Source: CABYIR01 sp038103905 (GTDB lineage: Bacteria > Pseudomonadota > Alphaproteobacteria > Pelagibacterales > AG-422-B15). Taken from it: a stretch of 64,000 bases of DNA. Positions 1 through 9,275 of the stretch are shown one piece after another (the stretch's first letter is position 1; each line of letters opens with the position of its first letter). The stretch covers positions 1 through 64,000 of the forward strand of contig JAYNZW010000007.1 in the NCBI GenBank assembly GCA_038103905.1, read 5' to 3'. The translations under genes were made by a program, and so were the position numbers. The notes under the pieces were generated by a model. The model was not told the origin of the DNA. It was given only the letters and a program-made list of their open reading frames with translations, and made no database searches.

Positions 1-171
1 ATCAGTACAATTTTTACAGTTAATAACTGCGTATCATTTACTCTTTGGACATTATTAGGTGACTTATTAGGTGCAAAATTTAGAAATGAAAAATATTCTA
101 AAATATTGAATAAAATCTTCTCATTGTCCTTATTTTTGGTTGGTATATGGATGCTTACTATTAAAATTTAA
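1..171 (+). CDS. LysE/RhtB-family exporter, C-terminal end (partial)
   Basis: An open frame enters from the left edge and ends at a TAA, giving 56 residues. It reads as the last two membrane segments of an amino-acid exporter: a hydrophobic stretch with LWTLLGD, a basic linker, then a hydrophobic end closing with GIWML. That layout (W..LG..., basic loop, final helix ending in a G-W-L motif) is typical of LysE/RhtB C-termini. The start and substrate lie outside the window. The family call is tentative because only the tail is visible. Confidence 0.5.
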   Translation: MSTIFTVNNCVSFTLWTLLGDLLGAKFRNEKYSKILNKIFSLSLFLVGIWMLTIKI

Positions 172-353
172 AAAACAAAAATATAAATTTTATATGAAAA
201 GGTATTTAGACATTTATTTAATGCAACATTAAATTATAAAAACTAATTATAGGATTTTATGGGATACTAGTCCCCAAACTAGAACATTTGGAGATAAAAC
301 AAGAATTTAGGTTGTATGAACAAAGAAAACGCAAGTAAACTCTGGAAAATTAT

Positions 354-1448
354 TCAGGAAGCAGGCTGTTCATTTGTATGACAATGGACACCACCACCGG
401 CAGCCCAGGAACTTAACATTTCTATTATATACACGTCACGATTAGGAAAATAAGTCTCTATACGAGATTTAGCATTAGCATCTGTTATAGAGTTTCCAAA
501 ACCTGGAGCAATTACAAACCCATTACCCACTAACCAATTCATATAATTTGTATCGAATTTATGATTATTATATTGAGCGAAACCTTCAATAGGTTCTCTT
601 ATAACATTGAATCCTGCTTCCTCAATTATGTTTGCGGCATTATCATAAATCTTGGCATCTTTACTGTTAGGTTGACATAATGATGTAGGCGTACATTGAA
701 CTACAACGACAGTCCTTCTTTCGATAAATCGAGCAATGCCATCTATATGACCTTTGGTTAGATCACCATCTGGAACTCCCTCAATGAAAACTACATTTGA
801 AACACCAAAATGTTTCTTCAAATCATGCTCAGCCTGTGATTTATCATAATTAATATTTCGACTTGGATCTCCTAGTGTACTCCAATTTAGTATGACTGTG
901 TCTAATCCATTAAACTCTAAGTTACCTCGTTCATGTACTATATCTACTTGATCAACGGGCATATCAAGGATTCTTCCAACTTCATTAGGAACTAAGTTAT
1001 CTAAATTAAAAGGTACATCCGATCCAAAAGCTCCACCCCATGCATCGAAATTCCAATTTTGAATTCTTAATTCATTATTTTCTAAAATATAAACAGGCCC
1101 ATTATCTCTCATCCAAGCATTATCATTGGGCACTTCATGCCAATGAATATTATTATTCTTAGGATCAGCACCAATATCACTTATTGCTTTGCTTGCATCT
1201 TCATAAATTTTTTCAGTGCTATATAGAATATGAAGTTTCTCATAGCGAGATATGATATCAGCCATCTTTGCAAAAGTAGGCTCATAAGCCTTTTCCCAAT
1301 GACCAGGCCATTGAATCCAAATTGCTTCTTGTGGCTCCCACTCAGCTGGAACACGCTTCAAAGAATTATTAATTTCAGTTGAATATACATTGAAACCCAT
1401 TATTACAAATAGAAATGATATTAAAAAAATACAAATTTTACTTTTCAA
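354..1448 (-). CDS. Agmatine deiminase / peptidyl-arginine deiminase family protein, probably exported
   Basis: 364 residues, full length for the PAD_porph (agmatine deiminase) family, which hydrolyses the guanidino group of agmatine to N-carbamoylputrescine and ammonia. Visible family marks are EWEPQEAIWIQWP (about 36-48), WMRDNGP (112-118), a GHIDG histidine motif, and the C-terminal GGGVHCHTNEQP with the catalytic Cys at 356. The first about 24 residues (basic MKSK, then a hydrophobic run to VYSTE) look like a signal peptide, unusual for cytoplasmic AguA. It is the last gene of the betaine operon, 4 bases after the dimethylglycine dehydrogenase gene. No N-carbamoylputrescine amidohydrolase is nearby. 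Family is secure; substrate and location are inferred. Confidence 0.85.
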   Translation of the reverse strand: MKSKICIFLISFLFVIMGFNVYSTEINNSLKRVPAEWEPQEAIWIQWPGHWEKAYEPTFAKMADIISRYEKLHILYSTEKIYEDASKAISDIGADPKNNNIHWHEVPNDNAWMRDNGPVYILENNELRIQNWNFDAWGGAFGSDVPFNLDNLVPNEVGRILDMPVDQVDIVHERGNLEFNGLDTVILNWSTLGDPSRNINYDKSQAEHDLKKHFGVSNVVFIEGVPDGDLTKGHIDGIARFIERRTVVVVQCTPTSLCQPNSKDAKIYDNAANIIEEAGFNVIREPIEGFAQYNNHKFDTNYMNWLVGNGFVIAPGFGNSITDANAKSRIETYFPNRDVYIIEMLSSWAAGGGVHCHTNEQPAS

Positions 1449-1452
1449 TTTT

Positions 1453-3861
1453 TTATTGTCTTAAATTTTTGCCTGACTCATCATAACAGGCCTTATCAAT
1501 AATAGTAGCATTATAAAACTTTCCATTAATTTCTACTTTCAAAACTTCTTCAGATTTCAACAAATCATTATTCAAATATGCAAAAGCAATACTTTTTTGT
1601 ACATAGTGACCGAAGCCTCCAGATGTTACATATCCGATACAGACATCATTTTGCAGAACAGCTTCATTGTTAGAGACATCTATATCATCAGTTTCAATTA
1701 CTAAAGAAAACAACTTGTGATTACTGCCATCTTTATCTGCAGCGTCTTTACCAATAAAATCTTTATCCCAATTTATAAACGAGGAAAGGCCTGTTTCTTT
1801 TGGAGTAAAGTCAGGTCTAAAATCAAGTGTCCACGCACCCCAATTTTTCTCTAGCCTCATAGACATCAAAGCTCTTCCGCCAAAAGGTTTTATGTTGAAC
1901 TGTTGTCCCGCTTCCTCAATAGCCTCGTACAACTTGAGCTGATAGTGTGGTGCTACATACATTTCATATCCCAGCTCTCCTGTAAATGACAATCGATTGA
2001 CTAATGCAGGAACACCAGCAACAAACATTTTTCTCGAGTCTCTAAATTTAAATGAGTCATTTGAAACATCTTCTCTGACTAATAATTGTAATAAATCTCT
2101 TGATTTCGGACCTGAGATAGCAAGACCATGAAAATCATCAGATCTATTTGTATAATCAACTTCATATTGATCTAAGTGCTGCTCAAACCATCTTCGATGC
2201 ATTTCCTGAGCAGCGCCAGATCCATAAACCATAAAATGATTTTCACTGAGACATGAAACTGTAAGATCTCCATATAACTTGCCTTTTTTTGACAGCATTG
2301 GACTTAATGCAATACGTCCTACTTTTGGTATTCTGCCTGCCAAAATATAATCTAAAAATTTTCTTGAGTCTTTACCCTTAAATTCATGTTTAGAAAAATT
2401 AGCTATTTCTGTAACTCCAATATTTTCTCTTACATTCTTAACTTCATTTGAAACATATTTATGGGAACGGGAACGTTTAATAGTTGGTTCCTCGTAGGCA
2501 TCTTTAGGATTATCGGCAAACCATAGAACGTTTTCGAGTCCAAAACTATCACCCATAACTGCACCCATATTAACGAAACGATCATATAAAGCTGTAGTCT
2601 TTTGTTTTCTCCCTTTTGGCAAAGTCTCATTCGGAAAAGTCATAATGAATCTTCGTTCATAATTTTCAGATGATTTAACTGTTCCATAATGAGGAGAAGC
2701 ATAATCACCAAACCGTGCAACATCCATTGCCCAAACATCTATGGAGGGCTCACCATCAATAATCCATTCTGCAATACACTTACCCACACCTCCTCCTTGA
2801 CAAAATCCAGCCATCACACCTACTGCTACCCAATAATTTTTCATTCCTGGAACGGGCCCAATAAGAGGACTTCCGTCAGGACCAAATGTAAAAGGGCCAT
2901 TAATAATATTTTTAATTCCTACTTTTCCTAAAGCAGGTATTCTCTCAAAACCGATAGCTAATCGATCTTGAATATTTTCTAATTTTGGCTCTAACAGTTC
3001 ATGCCCAAAGTCCAGTGGAGTTCCTTCCACTTTCCATGGTGTTGACTTAGGCTCATATGTGCCAAGCAACATACCTTGCCCTTCTTGTCTAAAATAAATA
3101 TTGCCATCAAAATCAGTTCCAATTGGTAATCTTGTTCCCTGGGGCATCTCAGCTATTTCTGGAATTGTATCAGTAATTAAATAATGATGCTCCATTGGCT
3201 GTACAGGCAAATTTAATCCTGCAAGTTTACCGACCTCTCTCGCCCAGAGTCCTCCAGCATTAATAACAATTTCTGCATGAATATTTCCCTTATCAGTGAA
3301 TACATCCCATGTTCCATCTTCTCTTTGTTTAGTATCCTTAACCTCAGTATTTGTATGATAATTAGCGCCATGAACTTTCGCAGATTTTGCAAACGCATAT
3401 GTGACACCTGATGGGTCGACTTCGCCATCGATTGGATCCCATAAAGCTGATATATATTTCTTTGGATCAATAAGGGGATTTTTTTTTGCAACCTCCTCTA
3501 ATGAAATAAACTCTTGATCAAGGCCCATATACCTAGCTTTTGTTCTTTCTCTTTTAAGATAATCTGACCAGACTTCATTTGAAGCCAAATAAAATCCTCC
3601 ACTTGGTTTAAAGCCAACTGAATGACCTGATGTCTCTTCAATCTCCTTATACAGGTTTATTGTATATGCCATCAGTCTAGATATATTTGGATCTGAAGAA
3701 ATTACATGAACATTTCCTGCTGCATGCCAAGAAGAGCCTGCTGTTAATTCCTTTCGTTCAAGGAGAACGCAGTCTTTCATTCCAAACTTCGCTAGATGAA
3801 AAAGTATAGAACAGCCTACAACTCCGCCACCAATAACAACAACTTTAGCGTGAGTTTGCAT
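1453..3861 (-). CDS. Dimethylglycine dehydrogenase-like FAD/GcvT oxidoreductase
   Basis: 802 residues, matching the dimethylglycine/sarcosine dehydrogenase family. Order: N-terminal DAO-type FAD domain with VVVIGGGVVG (7-16) and the TAGSSWHAAG segment (His46, equivalent to the His that binds FAD covalently in mammalian homologues), an FAO-type linker, then a GcvT-like folate domain from about 430 to the end (GFGHYV and GYVTSGG late motifs). Expected reaction: oxidative demethylation of dimethylglycine to sarcosine, with the methyl carbon captured by tetrahydrofolate. It starts 2 bases after the BHMT gene, whose product is dimethylglycine, which strongly supports the assignment. Sarcosine dehydrogenase is the main alternative, but a separate soxBDAG lies in the same locus. 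Confidence 0.85.
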   Translation of the reverse strand: MQTHAKVVVIGGGVVGCSILFHLAKFGMKDCVLLERKELTAGSSWHAAGNVHVISSDPNISRLMAYTINLYKEIEETSGHSVGFKPSGGFYLASNEVWSDYLKRERTKARYMGLDQEFISLEEVAKKNPLIDPKKYISALWDPIDGEVDPSGVTYAFAKSAKVHGANYHTNTEVKDTKQREDGTWDVFTDKGNIHAEIVINAGGLWAREVGKLAGLNLPVQPMEHHYLITDTIPEIAEMPQGTRLPIGTDFDGNIYFRQEGQGMLLGTYEPKSTPWKVEGTPLDFGHELLEPKLENIQDRLAIGFERIPALGKVGIKNIINGPFTFGPDGSPLIGPVPGMKNYWVAVGVMAGFCQGGGVGKCIAEWIIDGEPSIDVWAMDVARFGDYASPHYGTVKSSENYERRFIMTFPNETLPKGRKQKTTALYDRFVNMGAVMGDSFGLENVLWFADNPKDAYEEPTIKRSRSHKYVSNEVKNVRENIGVTEIANFSKHEFKGKDSRKFLDYILAGRIPKVGRIALSPMLSKKGKLYGDLTVSCLSENHFMVYGSGAAQEMHRRWFEQHLDQYEVDYTNRSDDFHGLAISGPKSRDLLQLLVREDVSNDSFKFRDSRKMFVAGVPALVNRLSFTGELGYEMYVAPHYQLKLYEAIEEAGQQFNIKPFGGRALMSMRLEKNWGAWTLDFRPDFTPKETGLSSFINWDKDFIGKDAADKDGSNHKLFSLVIETDDIDVSNNEAVLQNDVCIGYVTSGGFGHYVQKSIAFAYLNNDLLKSEEVLKVEINGKFYNATIIDKACYDESGKNLRQ

Positions 3862-3863
3862 TC

Positions 3864-4904
3864 TTAAGGAGTAAATTCTTTATTTACCTGCTTAAGAGTT
3901 TCGTCTGTTCCATGGTGAAAATGTTTTTTCATATCTGGCATGTATTTCATTGAAATTGGATGCTTGCCCACAGCTACTGACATCTCTCTCACATGATGCG
4001 CTTCTGCCCCGCAACAAATTCCAATAAAGTTGATATTTTTTTCCATGCAATCGGTCGCAAATTTAGCCATTTCAAAACGGTTACAGTAAAGATTATCTAG
4101 GGCTACAGGAAATGCATTATCGCCAGGAATACAATTACACCCATCATCTGAAATGTTTAGAAAACCAGGTTCTTCTTCTGTAGTTCGATAAGGCACTGGC
4201 AATCCTGCAACATGACAAGACACTTTATCTCTTACTTTCTCAAGAAGTTTCATAGTCATATCGGGCCCTCTATAACAATTTAAACCAACCACATCTGCAC
4301 CTAAGTCTTCCATCATTTTACATGCGTCTTCAGGTGTATGTCCTTCTCTTGTCTTATCTCCCCTTGGTATTGCAAAATTAGCTACTGCAATCATTCCTTC
4401 ATCTTTGATTGCTTTGAGCGCAATTTTCATTTCTTCAGTCCAATTAATTGTTTCAGCAACAATGAAATCAACTCCCGCTTCTTTTGCCCACGCGACTTGT
4501 TCTTCATACATTTTTTGACATTCAACAATTGACTGCTTATCATTTGGATCATAAATATTTGTATTTGCGACATCCCCACAAACCATAAGATCCAAATCCT
4601 TATATTCATTTGCAGCATCTTTGGCAATTTGGAGGGCATTCTTTTGAAGAGACTCTAATAAATCTTCTTTTCCAATTATTCTTAATTTTTCTCTGTGACC
4701 ATAATATGTGAAAGCTTGAACAACATCAGATCCTGCTCTTATAAATTCTCTATGTAATTGAGTCACGACTTCTGGATGCTCTAAAACAACTTCTGGAACA
4801 AATGCACCAGCTGCTAAATAACCTCTTCGCTCCATTGCAAATAGATAGCCTTCAGCACAAATTATTGGGCCTTCGTTAAGCCGAGTGATAAGATCTTTTT
4901 TCAT
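3864..4904 (-). CDS. bhmT: Betaine-homocysteine S-methyltransferase
   Basis: 346 residues of the pterin-independent homocysteine methyltransferase family. It would transfer a methyl group from glycine betaine to homocysteine, giving dimethylglycine and methionine in the cytoplasm without cobalamin. The three zinc-binding cysteines are visible: Cys210 in VVGLNC and Cys297/Cys298 in GICCGA, spaced like the mammalian enzyme. The N-terminal GPIICAEGYLF replaces the more usual GDGG-type opening. It sits between the Rieske oxygenase and dimethylglycine dehydrogenase genes in the betaine operon, so both substrate supply and product use are encoded alongside it. Methionine synthesis for the cell is a likely second role. 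Confidence 0.88.
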   Translation of the reverse strand: MKKDLITRLNEGPIICAEGYLFAMERRGYLAAGAFVPEVVLEHPEVVTQLHREFIRAGSDVVQAFTYYGHREKLRIIGKEDLLESLQKNALQIAKDAANEYKDLDLMVCGDVANTNIYDPNDKQSIVECQKMYEEQVAWAKEAGVDFIVAETINWTEEMKIALKAIKDEGMIAVANFAIPRGDKTREGHTPEDACKMMEDLGADVVGLNCYRGPDMTMKLLEKVRDKVSCHVAGLPVPYRTTEEEPGFLNISDDGCNCIPGDNAFPVALDNLYCNRFEMAKFATDCMEKNINFIGICCGAEAHHVREMSVAVGKHPISMKYMPDMKKHFHHGTDETLKQVNKEFTP

Positions 4905-4971
4905 AAAATACCCCTAAATTAAATACTACAAATTAATTACCCAAAATTTGTTTCTGTCAATGAAATTTGTC

Positions 4972-6156
4972 TTAAGCAGTAAGATTTCCTGCGACCCATT
5001 GGTGAAATAAATGTGTCGGACCATCCATGATAGGGGAAAAATTTCCACCATTATAAACTGGTGATTTTCTTCCTTTTTGCATTCCCTCAATAGCACTAAC
5101 ATCCTCATTCATAACTTGCTGCCAAAATATGAAATTCTTTTCTCTTAGTTGTTCATATTGATCACTACACGCACTTTCTTCACCAACATAATACATTTCA
5201 AAGTGTTCTTTAGTTTGCGTCGTCGATATTGGCTCAAGCCAAAATGCAAAAAAATGATCTATATGAATTCCCAACATTAAGTTAGGAAACAGTGAAACAT
5301 ATTCTGAATTTTCATATAAATTTTTTGGCCAATTTGGGAATGTAGAAAATTTTTTGTTTCCATCAAATTGTTGAGAGTACTTTTTACTCCCTTGCCCCGA
5401 GAATGTCATATTTTTATCCTCAATGTGGTAATGATCCTCAATATTTGAAACACGATTTAATTCTGGATGAATAGTTGGTAAGTGATAACTCTCACAGTAA
5501 TTCTCAATTGCAAATTTCCAATTACTGTTCACACACATTTGAAAATTACCAAAATTTTTAGCTTGATGGATTAATTTTTGATCATCTTTAGTTATAAATT
5601 TTGACCAACGATCCTGAATTGGTTTTATGTGTTGATGAAAGCTATTTGCATTTGAGTCAATATTAATAAATATTAAATCCATCCAAACATTTGATCGGAC
5701 TTCCTTCAAATTACTAAGTCTTCTATCAAAGCTTTCAAGTTTGTGCTGATTTAATCCTCCGATGTGTGGTGTTCTCTCAAGCTCTCCGTTAAAATTGTAT
5801 GACCACGAGTGATAAGGACATACTATAAAGTTTTTCTGTTTACATGGTTTGTTAATTAGTTTGTGTCCTCTATGGCTACATACATTATGAAACACTCTAA
5901 TATTTTGACTTTTATCGCGAATAATAATTAGTGGAATACCTAACAGGTCAATCGGTATAGTATCACCGACCTCAGGTACAGAACTAGCTGTTCCAATAAC
6001 TGTCCAATTTCTTGCAAAAACATTATCTCTTTCAAACTCTAAATATTCATCACTTATATAGCATTCATTTGGAAGCCCATGTGCTTGATTGATATCACTT
6101 TTGACTGCCTCAATTTTATCTAAAGATAGAATTTCTGATAAATTTTTATTTGACAT
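4972..6156 (-). CDS. Rieske non-heme iron oxygenase, GbcA-like (glycine betaine demethylating)
   Basis: 394 residues, usual size for an aromatic-ring-hydroxylating-type alpha subunit. The [2Fe-2S] Rieske motif is complete: Cys93-x-His95 and Cys113-x2-His116 (CPYHSW). The mononuclear iron site is represented by ENYCESYHLPTIH (His225, His230), with an Asp near DVSAIEG as likely third ligand. The family includes glycine-betaine monooxygenase (GbcA), stachydrine demethylase and carnitine monooxygenase. Position between proW and BHMT favours betaine or a related quaternary amine. No dedicated reductase (GbcB) is encoded in this window, so electrons must come from elsewhere. It follows proW by 9 bases. 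Confidence 0.8.
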   Translation of the reverse strand: MSNKNLSEILSLDKIEAVKSDINQAHGLPNECYISDEYLEFERDNVFARNWTVIGTASSVPEVGDTIPIDLLGIPLIIIRDKSQNIRVFHNVCSHRGHKLINKPCKQKNFIVCPYHSWSYNFNGELERTPHIGGLNQHKLESFDRRLSNLKEVRSNVWMDLIFINIDSNANSFHQHIKPIQDRWSKFITKDDQKLIHQAKNFGNFQMCVNSNWKFAIENYCESYHLPTIHPELNRVSNIEDHYHIEDKNMTFSGQGSKKYSQQFDGNKKFSTFPNWPKNLYENSEYVSLFPNLMLGIHIDHFFAFWLEPISTTQTKEHFEMYYVGEESACSDQYEQLREKNFIFWQQVMNEDVSAIEGMQKGRKSPVYNGGNFSPIMDGPTHLFHQWVAGNLTA

Positions 6157-6165
6157 TTAATTAAC

Positions 6166-8151
6166 CTAAGTTTGGAAGCCAAGCTTTTGCTTCATCTGAT
6201 TTGACCATTCAACCAAAAGCCTATCAGCCGTCAAACCAATAAATGCTACACATAAACCAATGATTAATCCTTTACCACCATCATTGAACGACAAGGCTCT
6301 AAATATTTCTTGTGATAAATCCACAGTACCAATAAATCCAGCAATCATGACCATAAATAAAGCAAACATCAGAGTTTGATTAAGGCCTAATAAAATCTCA
6401 GGAAAAGCTAAAGGCATACGAACTTTCCACAATATTTGACGCGGAGTGCATCCCGAAGTTATTGCGGCCTCAATAATATGAGCTGGAACATTTCGTAACC
6501 CAAAAATTGTATAACGAGTAATTGGAATTGATGAATAAACAACAATTGCAAATATTGCTGAAACATCACTTATTTGAAATAACATAACAGCGGGTAATAA
6601 ATATATGAAAGATGGGAAAGTTTGAAATGTATCACATATATTTAAAACAAGCTTTGTTCTACTTTCTTTTTTAGATGCCCAGATTCCTCCTGGAATACCA
6701 ATCATTGCACATATAATTAGAGATACAAAAACCATGTATAATGTAATCATTGCTCTCACCCAATACCCAGAAGTAGCAATAAACAAAACAAATAAAATAA
6801 CTGTTAATGCAAGTTTGAATTTGCCCAAACGCCAGCCTACGCATCCAACTAGTGTAACTACAGCTATCCATGGTAAATATTGAAAAGCCGCTTTAGTTGG
6901 CACAAAAACATAGATTAATAGAAAATCTCTCAAAGCGCCCAAGGGCTTGTACAATGAAGTTGTAATAAATTTAATCATAGCATCTAGATATCCAGACAAT
7001 GATATAGTCATTTCCTTTGGAAGTTTCGCAGCCATTGGCGTTAAATAAGCTAATAATATTGAGAAGAAAAATACTGCAAGCGCAGCTGTTATGTAAGGAT
7101 GACGGACCCAAAAAGATCCTTCTTTTAATCGTTCTGGTTCTTTCTGCGAAAAAGCCTGGCTATATCGATCAAGTGTAATTGCAATAAAAACAACAGCGAC
7201 ACCGATTTCAAATGCTTGACCAAGCCTTAAGTTTTGAAGTCTTGTTAGAAGATCATGTCCTAGACCTGCCTGTCCTATAAATGATGCAATAACAACCATT
7301 GCAAGACACTGCATAATGACTTGATTAATACCAAGCATTATAGATGCACGGGCAGCAGGTAATTCTACTTTGAATAACATTTGTAGTTTATTGCAACCAG
7401 CCATGATTCCTGCCTCAATAATTTCAGGAGATACACTTTTTAATCCAAGTATCGTAAGACGGGTCATTGGGGGAAAAGCAAAAATAACTGTAGCTATAAC
7501 TCCAGCTTTAGAGCCAATCCCAAAAAAAATAGCAACCAGAATTAAGTATGAAAAATGTGGAAGTGATTGAAGCACATTCAAAAATGGCCATACAAAACTA
7601 TGAACTCTTTTTCTTTTAGCGGCTAAAATTCCCAGAGCTACTCCAATAATTGCAGCTAAGGGTGTTGAAACAGCAATCGCAGATAAAGTCTTCATAGATA
7701 GTTCCCAAATACCTCTCTGACTAAAAAGAGCTAAGTAAAAAAAACAGCCCCCACCTAACAATGCTAATCTCCATCCCTTTAAATAAAGACCAAGAACAAT
7801 AGCAAGGCCAAAAATCATGACCCAAGGCATTGGCCCAATACCGGCATCGGCAAATCCTTTATGCAATATGGCTTCGGTAAAACCCAATAAGACATCCACG
7901 CCATCAGCAATTGAGCGAGTAAACTCTCTAAAAGTAAAAAGACCAAATATTTCATAACTTCTCAAAAATTGAATTCCATCATTAGTCCACTGAACAAATG
8001 GAATCATTCCCTCTATGGTGCCACATCCTCCAAGACAACTCTTTGGAGGAACCAATGACCACTTAGGTAAAAATGGTTTCAATGATATTAAAATTAAAAA
8101 TGGAGCAAATATAAAAAAGAAACCAGACTTAAAGAAACTATTAATACTCAT
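6166..8151 (-). CDS. proW: Glycine betaine/proline ABC transporter permease, duplicated (ProW-type fusion)
   Basis: 661 residues, about twice a normal ProW. Two binding-protein-dependent permease domains lie in tandem: about 130-340 and 430-650, each with an EAA-like loop (IIEAGIMAGC and IIEAAITSGC). Many hydrophobic segments place it in the inner membrane. A fused permease supplies both halves of the transporter channel from one polypeptide. Its start overlaps the proV stop by 4 bases (ATGA on the minus strand), indicating translational coupling. Substrate (betaine, choline or other quaternary amine) is inferred from the family and from the catabolic genes downstream. Confidence 0.88.
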   Translation of the reverse strand: MSINSFFKSGFFFIFAPFLILISLKPFLPKWSLVPPKSCLGGCGTIEGMIPFVQWTNDGIQFLRSYEIFGLFTFREFTRSIADGVDVLLGFTEAILHKGFADAGIGPMPWVMIFGLAIVLGLYLKGWRLALLGGGCFFYLALFSQRGIWELSMKTLSAIAVSTPLAAIIGVALGILAAKRKRVHSFVWPFLNVLQSLPHFSYLILVAIFFGIGSKAGVIATVIFAFPPMTRLTILGLKSVSPEIIEAGIMAGCNKLQMLFKVELPAARASIMLGINQVIMQCLAMVVIASFIGQAGLGHDLLTRLQNLRLGQAFEIGVAVVFIAITLDRYSQAFSQKEPERLKEGSFWVRHPYITAALAVFFFSILLAYLTPMAAKLPKEMTISLSGYLDAMIKFITTSLYKPLGALRDFLLIYVFVPTKAAFQYLPWIAVVTLVGCVGWRLGKFKLALTVILFVLFIATSGYWVRAMITLYMVFVSLIICAMIGIPGGIWASKKESRTKLVLNICDTFQTFPSFIYLLPAVMLFQISDVSAIFAIVVYSSIPITRYTIFGLRNVPAHIIEAAITSGCTPRQILWKVRMPLAFPEILLGLNQTLMFALFMVMIAGFIGTVDLSQEIFRALSFNDGGKGLIIGLCVAFIGLTADRLLVEWSNQMKQKLGFQT

Positions 8152-9167
8152 TCTTTTTCAAATAGAACGTTAACAATATCTTGTTTTGTAATACTGCCAA
8201 CCACATTAGAGTTATCATCAGTTACTGCTGCTGGAGCATTATTCATAAGAATTTCTTTTGCGATCTCAGAAACTTTTGCTTGCTGAGATACTTTTATTTC
8301 AGCTCCCTCAACCTTTTGTTTATTCATTATACTTCCCACCGAAAGTAATTTTGCTCTTGGTATATCTTTTGTAAATTCTGCCACATAATCATTTGCAGGA
8401 TTAGTAATTAATTCTTCTGCGTTACCCACCTGAACAATATTGCCTTCATTCATAATCACGATTCTATCAGCTAATCTTATTGCCTCATCAAAATCGTGGG
8501 TGATGAATACAATTGTTTTTTGAAGCATACTTTGAAGTCTTAGAAATTCATTTTGCATTTCTTTTCTGATCAACGGATCTAATGCAGAAAAAGGTTCATC
8601 TAAAAACCATACATCAGGTTCGACTGCCAATGACCGAGCAAGACCTACTCTTTGCTGCTGGCCACCAGAAAGCTCCCTTGGATAATATTTTTCTCGCCCT
8701 TCCAGTCCTACGAGTTTTATTACTTCCTCAGCACGCGACTCTCTTTTGTCACGGTCAATACCTTGAACTTCTAGGGGAAAAGCAACATTTTGAAGGACGG
8801 TTCTATGTGGGAGTAAAGCAAAGTGCTGGAAGACCATTCCCATTTTATGTCTTCTAATTTCAATTAATTCTTTTTGAGTAGCTTTGATTAAATCTTTTCC
8901 TTCAAAAAAAACTTGTCCATGGGTTGGCTCAATTAACTTTGACATACAACGGAGTAAAGTCGATTTTCCTGAACCACTTAAACCCATAATGACTAATATT
9001 TCACCAGTCATAACATCAATATTAGCATCACGGACGGCAGGAATATATTTTTCAGATTTGATCAAATCTGCAGAGGGATTAAAGTTATTAGATGCAAGAA
9101 ACTTCTCAGGATTCTCGCCATAAAGCTTCCAAATATTTTTACATGAGATTTTTATATTATCGTTCAT
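8148..9167 (-). CDS. proV: Glycine betaine/proline ABC transporter ATP-binding protein
   Basis: 339 residues. The ABC ATPase core spans about 45-275: Walker A GLSGSGKST, Q-loop, signature LSGGQQQRVGLARSL, Walker B DVWFLDEPFSALD and the H-loop (FITHDFDEA). An N-terminal about 45-residue extension and a C-terminal CBS-like segment (about 285-339) are typical of ProV/OpuAA, where CBS domains sense ionic strength; here only about one CBS motif is apparent. It couples to proW by a 4-base overlap and is separated from proX by a terminator-like hairpin, so its level relative to the binding protein is probably reduced. Confidence 0.9.
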   Translation of the reverse strand: MNDNIKISCKNIWKLYGENPEKFLASNNFNPSADLIKSEKYIPAVRDANIDVMTGEILVIMGLSGSGKSTLLRCMSKLIEPTHGQVFFEGKDLIKATQKELIEIRRHKMGMVFQHFALLPHRTVLQNVAFPLEVQGIDRDKRESRAEEVIKLVGLEGREKYYPRELSGGQQQRVGLARSLAVEPDVWFLDEPFSALDPLIRKEMQNEFLRLQSMLQKTIVFITHDFDEAIRLADRIVIMNEGNIVQVGNAEELITNPANDYVAEFTKDIPRAKLLSVGSIMNKQKVEGAEIKVSQQAKVSEIAKEILMNNAPAAVTDDNSNVVGSITKQDIVNVLFEKE

Positions 9168-9194
9168 AAATTAATGAAAAGAGTAACATATTTT

Positions 9195-9229
9195 AAAAAA
9201 AAACGAACCAGCAAGAAGCTGGTTCGTTT
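9195..9229 (-). terminator. Intercistronic terminator/attenuator between proX and proV
   Basis: A perfect 12-bp inverted repeat (arms 9201-9212 and 9218-9229, 5-base loop at 9213-9217) is followed, on the minus strand, by nine consecutive T (9203 down to 9195). This is a textbook intrinsic terminator for transcription leaving proX. Because proV and proW continue in the same direction 28 bases later, it probably works as a partial terminator that keeps binding-protein mRNA in excess, or protects the proX 3' end. Confidence 0.8.
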
Positions 9230-9275
9230 AATTTCTTTGTTTAAAACTAAGTAAATTAGTTAATTCTAAAGAGGA

